64,000 nucleotides of DNA, taken from positions 494,501 to 558,500 of the forward strand of contig NZ_CP045571.1 in NCBI RefSeq assembly GCF_009662475.1, given 5' to 3'. Made by a program: the position numbers and the translations under genes. This document shows, one piece after another, positions 60,405-64,000 of the stretch. The DNA comes from Acidithiobacillus thiooxidans ATCC 19377. GTDB taxonomy: Bacteria > Pseudomonadota > Gammaproteobacteria > Acidithiobacillales > Acidithiobacillaceae. A model generated the notes under the pieces. The model was given only the letters and a program-made list of their open reading frames with translations. It searched no databases and was not told the DNA's origin. Every line of letters starts with the position of its first letter. The stretch's first letter is position 1.

Positions 60405-61819
60405 GAGCTATGCTCGAAAGTGGTGTACGGGCGCGTTACAACTGGCTTGAATGAGGTGGCGTACTGTTGCTACAAAGGGTTTCCGACTCAAAGAGCAACA
60501 TAAGGAGTACGCCGTGGAAAAGAATACCGTAATAGCAGGTGGGATGGGAGAGTTGGGTCTGGGCATTGAAGGGATACTTCGACGCGCGGCACGCTCTCTG
60601 ATTGAGCAGGCCATAGAGGCAGAGGTGGCGGTATTGCTGGAAGAATTTGCGACAGTGCGGATGGTTGATGGGCGTCAGGCGGTCGTGCGTAATGGGCATC
60701 TGCCGGAGCGCGAGATCATGACCGCTCTGGGTCCGGTACCCGTCAAAGTACCCAAGGTGCGGGACCGCTCAGGATCGGGGATCAAATTCAATTCGGTACT
60801 GGCGCCTCCGTATGTACGCAAATCACGAACGGTAGCCGCTACAGTACCTTGGCTCTATCTGCATGGGGTGTCTTCCGGCCACATGCAGGAAGCCCTTTCC
60901 ATTTTGCTGGGTGATGAGGCCAAGGGACTTTCACCTGCGGTGTTGGGACGTCTCAAGGCGGAGTGGGCGCAAGAGTATGCCCATTGGCAACACCGCTCCC
61001 TACAGGGAAAGCGCTATGCTTACTGGTGGGTAGACGGTATTTATACGAACCTCCGTGCGGAGGAGGATCCGCGTATCTGCCTGCTGGTGATTATCGGCGT
61101 GACGGCAGAGGGCAAGAAAGAGCTGGTCAGTGTCAGTGACGGCCTGCGCGAATCCAAAGCTTCCTGGCTGGAGATCCTGCGTGACCTGCAGGCGCGCGGT
61201 CTGGAGGCGGCCCCTTTGCTCGCCATTGGGGATGGTGCCATGGGGTTTTGGGCCGCACTGGATGAAGCCTATCCCGAAACTGGTCAGCAACGCTGCTGGG
61301 TGCATAAGACCGCCAACATTCTCAACGAACTTCCCAAAGCCCAACAGAGCAAAGCCAAGGCAGCGTTGCAGGAAATCTGGATGGCCGCCAATCGCCAGGC
61401 TGCGGAAAAAGCACTGGACGTGTTTGTGCGCAATTACCAGGCAAAGTATCCCAAGGCCGTGGCTAAACTGGAAAAAGATCGGGCTGAATTGCTCGCTTTC
61501 TATGATTTTCCAGCCGAACACTGGCGGCATATCCGGACCACCAATGCCATTGAGTCCACCTTCGCTACGGTACGCCACCGGACTACCCGGACGAAGAACT
61601 GTGTATCACGCAGCAGCTTTCTGGGATTGGGTTTCAAGATGCTGCAGCAGGCTGAAAAACGCTGGATTGGGATTTATGCTCCAGAGAAAGTCCTGCAGCT
61701 TTTTGCAGGGGTGAAATTTATCGATGGCTTACCGGCTAACCTCACCCTGCCGGATGATCAACAGACCGCCGCCTGATCTATGTCAGAAAATGCTCATACA
61801 CCAGATTTGACTATAGCTC
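60405..61819 (+). mobile_element. IS256-family insertion sequence, 1,415 bp
   Basis: Ends are defined by terminal inverted repeats starting GAGCTAT (60405 onward, and the complement ending at 61819); 22 of the first 28 bases match. The element is bordered by the perfect 9-base duplication AATTCGCGA (60396-60404 and 61820-61828), the size typical of IS256-family insertion. It carries one complete transposase gene and has split the OLD nuclease gene. Confidence 0.92.
60514..61776 (+). CDS. IS256-family transposase
   Basis: DDE transposase of 420 residues from GTG 60514, which follows AAGGAG; the frame opens further upstream at 60451. The catalytic acids are in WWVDGIYTNL, LAIGDGAMGFW and TTNAIESTFATVRHR, and the C-H region QRCWVHKTANILN is typical of the mutator/IS256 group. 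No frameshift or stop was seen, so it could be active. Confidence 0.93.
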   Translation: MEKNTVIAGGMGELGLGIEGILRRAARSLIEQAIEAEVAVLLEEFATVRMVDGRQAVVRNGHLPEREIMTALGPVPVKVPKVRDRSGSGIKFNSVLAPPYVRKSRTVAATVPWLYLHGVSSGHMQEALSILLGDEAKGLSPAVLGRLKAEWAQEYAHWQHRSLQGKRYAYWWVDGIYTNLRAEEDPRICLLVIIGVTAEGKKELVSVSDGLRESKASWLEILRDLQARGLEAAPLLAIGDGAMGFWAALDEAYPETGQQRCWVHKTANILNELPKAQQSKAKAALQEIWMAANRQAAEKALDVFVRNYQAKYPKAVAKLEKDRAELLAFYDFPAEHWRHIRTTNAIESTFATVRHRTTRTKNCVSRSSFLGLGFKMLQQAEKRWIGIYAPEKVLQLFAGVKFIDGLPANLTLPDDQQTAA

Positions 61820-62247
61820 AATTCGCGATAAAGGGCTTCAAGGTCTTTGGGCCTGAGACACAACCTCACGCCCAATAACCCACCAGCCCAGTCGAGGCTG
61901 GGCAACAAGGCGCTGACGTGGTGAATTTCATTGTTCTCAGCCTGCAGCCAGATATCCAGCATCGGGAGGAGAGGGGCCCAAAGCTTGGGATCGAGTTCTG
62001 TGGGTTTGTCGTCTGTGGCTGCTGCCCAAGCTTTACCGATGTCGTCGATGGCGCTCCAATGCGCCAGGGTGAAATCTTGCGTCCTGAATCCCTTCCCTTT
62101 TTTGACAAGAAAACGACGTATGGCTTGAATGGCGGATGTCTTCCCGCTATTGTTTGCGCCGACAAAGAGCGTAGTCTCGTCCGCTAGATCGATCCGGACG
62201 GAGTAGAGCTTACGGAAATTAGCAATTTCAATATGAGAAATACGCAT
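61783..62247 (-). pseudogene. Class 2 OLD ATPase/TOPRIM nuclease, N-terminal part
   Basis: Starts MRISHIEIANFRKLYSVRIDL and has Walker A VGANNSGKTSAIQAIRRFL, as in OLD/Gabija GajA proteins. Residues 1-142 (to ...LEALYRE) are native; the last dozen residues, read into the IS256 end, are not. The missing remainder of the gene continues at 60395. AGAGG lies 11 bases before ATG 62247. The gap of 107 bases to the DUF262 gene shows nothing clear. Confidence 0.85.
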
Positions 62248-62354
62248 TCAAAAATTTCCTCTACGAAGGGAGTTGTCCATGTAGGTAATATGCACAAGAT
62301 CCAGCCCCAACCATCGGGCTCGTCCCTATACGCTCAGTATGCATTTCGCCTAAC

Positions 62355-63437
62355 TTATCTATCGGATTTCCTGCGATTGCATTCTCGACAGAGCATTTGT
62401 CCATTAACCAATTCCGTCTTGCCTCCTTGCGACCATGGTGTTACGTGGTCTGCCTCCATCTGGCCAATCTCAAAAATTTTCAGGCATGCGGCACAAGCAC
62501 CGTTCTGACGTTCGTAGAGAGTACGCTTATTCCCGTCCGTAAACTCACGGATACTCAAGTATTTCTCGTTTCTTGTAAGTAGAAACTCATATATTCCTTT
62601 CTTCCTTGTCACATCGTCATCTGCCATAAGACGCGCCACCGATTCCTCCAGCGTCCTCGGATCAAGATCGTCATCCTTATATTTGTTATAAAGAATTCCC
62701 CAAGCGATACCCTTCATCTCCCTACGGTACTTCGTGAAAGTGGCCTTTACCCAGTTAATAACAGTTTGGAAATAAAGCCACAGTGGATTGGCGTTTTTAT
62801 CATGCTGGTGTTTTGCCATATAACCATCTATGTCACCATTATTTATCCATGAGATGGCGGTTTCTAGGTAGTCTTGGCGGTTGGGCGCACCGTTCATATA
62901 TTTTTCTGAGACTATCCAGGCAGCACACTGGTTCTTGGAGAAATAGCGCTTGGCATCTGCCGTCCATGAGCCTGCGTAGACCGCGTTTCGCAACTCTTGA
63001 TCTGTCAGTTTTTCACCAGCAATATTGATAATACGAAACCAGTCCAGTTTCTCACTATCAGCGCCCTGACATTGGTACACGGTTAGTTTGTAGTTGAGGA
63101 TGCTATCTCTCTCATTATGTTGAAGGTTATGGAAGTAACGATCTTTGTAGGAAAATACACCATCCACATACTGGCAGATCGAAATGGTACGCTGTTGACC
63201 GTCGATAATCTCGAAACCTTCAGGAGTTATAGCCCAGTACATCGTGTTGAGCGGAAAGTCTCTAGTGATAGTATCGATCACCGCCTCACGTTGTTTATCG
63301 TTGTAAACAAATTCTCTCTGGTAGGGCGGGCGGATATTTAGTCTGTCGCCGAAACCGACAACTCCGGCCTCCTGATTGTCCTGGTAACCTTCGACCAAAT
63401 CTCTGATCGCGATATTATGCAGTTTTATCTCCATCAT
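62355..63437 (-). CDS. DUF262-HNH endonuclease (GmrSD-like)
   Basis: A 360-residue protein. The N-terminal DUF262 (ParB/Srx-like NTPase) has the key motif IDGQQRTISICQY and RPPYQREFVYN. The C-terminal HNH nuclease has two Cys pairs (CAAC ... CREC) around MEADHVTPWSQGGKTELVNG. Such proteins cut foreign or modified DNA. The start overlaps the stop of the methyltransferase gene (ATGA), so the two probably act as a restriction pair with the methylase protecting the host; this pairing is inference. Confidence 0.85.
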   Translation of the reverse strand: MMEIKLHNIAIRDLVEGYQDNQEAGVVGFGDRLNIRPPYQREFVYNDKQREAVIDTITRDFPLNTMYWAITPEGFEIIDGQQRTISICQYVDGVFSYKDRYFHNLQHNERDSILNYKLTVYQCQGADSEKLDWFRIINIAGEKLTDQELRNAVYAGSWTADAKRYFSKNQCAAWIVSEKYMNGAPNRQDYLETAISWINNGDIDGYMAKHQHDKNANPLWLYFQTVINWVKATFTKYRREMKGIAWGILYNKYKDDDLDPRTLEESVARLMADDDVTRKKGIYEFLLTRNEKYLSIREFTDGNKRTLYERQNGACAACLKIFEIGQMEADHVTPWSQGGKTELVNGQMLCRECNRRKSDR

Positions 63438-64000
63438 TTCTCCGAAGCAATATTATGGTTGCGGATGAAAAGGCGTTTGTAAACCCGCTTTCCTTTTATA
63501 ACCGCCTGCGAAATGCCGCTTTCAGGTTTCCATAGCCCAAAAGAAAAGCCTGAGCCTTCACTTTCTGTTGCACCAATTATCTTGAATTGTTCAGGGTTAT
63601 ATTTAGTGAGGAACGTGATTGGGACGCCCATTGCGCCCTCATAATCGAGAGGAATATCCTGCGTCTTTGAGACCTCTATGGCATCATAGTTGTCATAGAG
63701 AGGATAAGCTGATTCATTGCCGTCGTAACGCTTTACCAAAATCATTTCCTCATGACGCTTGTGGTGGTCGAGGTTTGTGTACCAGACCACCCCAGATACC
63801 CGGATCATACCGTCCCGATGATCGGCGTCAGAAGCAGTATCCTTATAATGTGGTGCAACAAAATGAGCCATATTTCTTTTGAAACCGTAGCCAAGCCACA
63901 TTTTGTTGTTCTTAATGAGAGGGAAAACATCTTTATAGGTAATCGCGTTTTGGTGCCCTATGATGATGAACTTTTTATTGTGGTTGGCTAACTGCGCCAC
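63434..64000 (-). CDS. EcoRI-family adenine-specific DNA methyltransferase, C-terminal part (cut by window edge)
   Basis: The frame is open to the right edge; 188 residues are seen. FIIIGHQNAITYKDVFPLIKNNKMWLGYG, then YDAIEVSKTQDIPLDYEGAMGVPITFLTKYNPEQFKIIG, are the pattern of M.EcoRI-like N6-adenine methyltransferases. The catalytic NPPF-type motif would be further right, outside the window; the GTG at 64000 is not taken as the start. It is the first gene seen of the leftward defence cluster. Confidence 0.8.
   Translation of the reverse strand: MAQLANHNKKFIIIGHQNAITYKDVFPLIKNNKMWLGYGFKRNMAHFVAPHYKDTASDADHRDGMIRVSGVVWYTNLDHHKRHEEMILVKRYDGNESAYPLYDNYDAIEVSKTQDIPLDYEGAMGVPITFLTKYNPEQFKIIGATESEGSGFSFGLWKPESGISQAVIKGKRVYKRLFIRNHNIASEK

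Noticed and set aside
60421-61803. IS ends first placed at TGGTGTA inverted repeats
   Set aside because: The match extends outward to GAGCTAT on both sides and then meets a perfect 9-base duplication, so the true ends are 60405 and 61819.
62248-62354. Small gene or terminator between the DUF262 and OLD genes
   Set aside because: No convincing frame with a start signal and no hairpin with T run was seen.

Overview
The window looks like chromosome of an acidophilic, chemolithotrophic proteobacterium close to Acidithiobacillus. This is inferred from protein character and gene order (nrdA/nrdB, ftsH-folP-glmM-tpiA-secG-tRNA-Leu-nuoA-N, thrS-infC-rpmI-rplT-pheST-ihfA); no database comparison was possible. 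Core genes fill about 1-8.1 kb and 15.3-48.9 kb. Two accessory regions interrupt or follow them.

Core left part (1-8.1 kb): a leftward, closely spaced run leuS, lptE, holA, proA, birA, coaX (cut by the window edge), then a divergent Fpg/Nei-like gene that has lost its catalytic residues, and a rhodanese. Accessory region 1 (8.2-15.3 kb): a type I restriction-modification operon (hsdM-hsdS-hsdR) with a broken HARE-HTH/GIY-YIG gene behind it, flanked on each side by a different BrnT/BrnA-type toxin-antitoxin pair.

Core middle part (15.3-48.9 kb): class Ia ribonucleotide reductase (nrdA, nrdB) behind a promoter overlapped by two NrdR-like boxes; tldD; ftsH-folP-glmM; tpiA-secG; tRNA-Leu(GAG); the complete 14-gene complex I operon nuoA-N plus a DUF2818 gene; tRNA-Val(GAC); thrS, infC (probable AUC start), rpmI, rplT, pheS, pheT, ihfA and a MerR-type regulator; tRNA-Pro(GGG).

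Accessory region 2 (48.9 kb to the right edge) starts directly at the 3' end of tRNA-Pro. It has the early half of a lambda-like temperate phage: tyrosine integrase, DUF4224 protein, three tiny overlapping leftward genes, a LexA-like CI repressor, a Cro-like gene, a DUF1376 replication protein with probable origin iterons inside its gene, a DnaC-like loader, a sigma-like unknown protein, a Dam methylase and an SSB-tail remnant. A shared operator (TTAGC-N4-GCTAA) sits at three predicted promoters. No capsid, terminase, tail or lysis gene is present. After a 58-bp perfect palindrome comes a leftward defence cluster: EcoRI-family adenine methyltransferase (cut by the window edge), DUF262-HNH nuclease, a class 2 OLD ATPase/TOPRIM nuclease and a UvrD-like helicase (Gabija-like pair). 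An IS256-family element with a clean 9-bp target duplication has split the OLD gene, so that module is probably off, though precise excision would restore a 774-codon frame.
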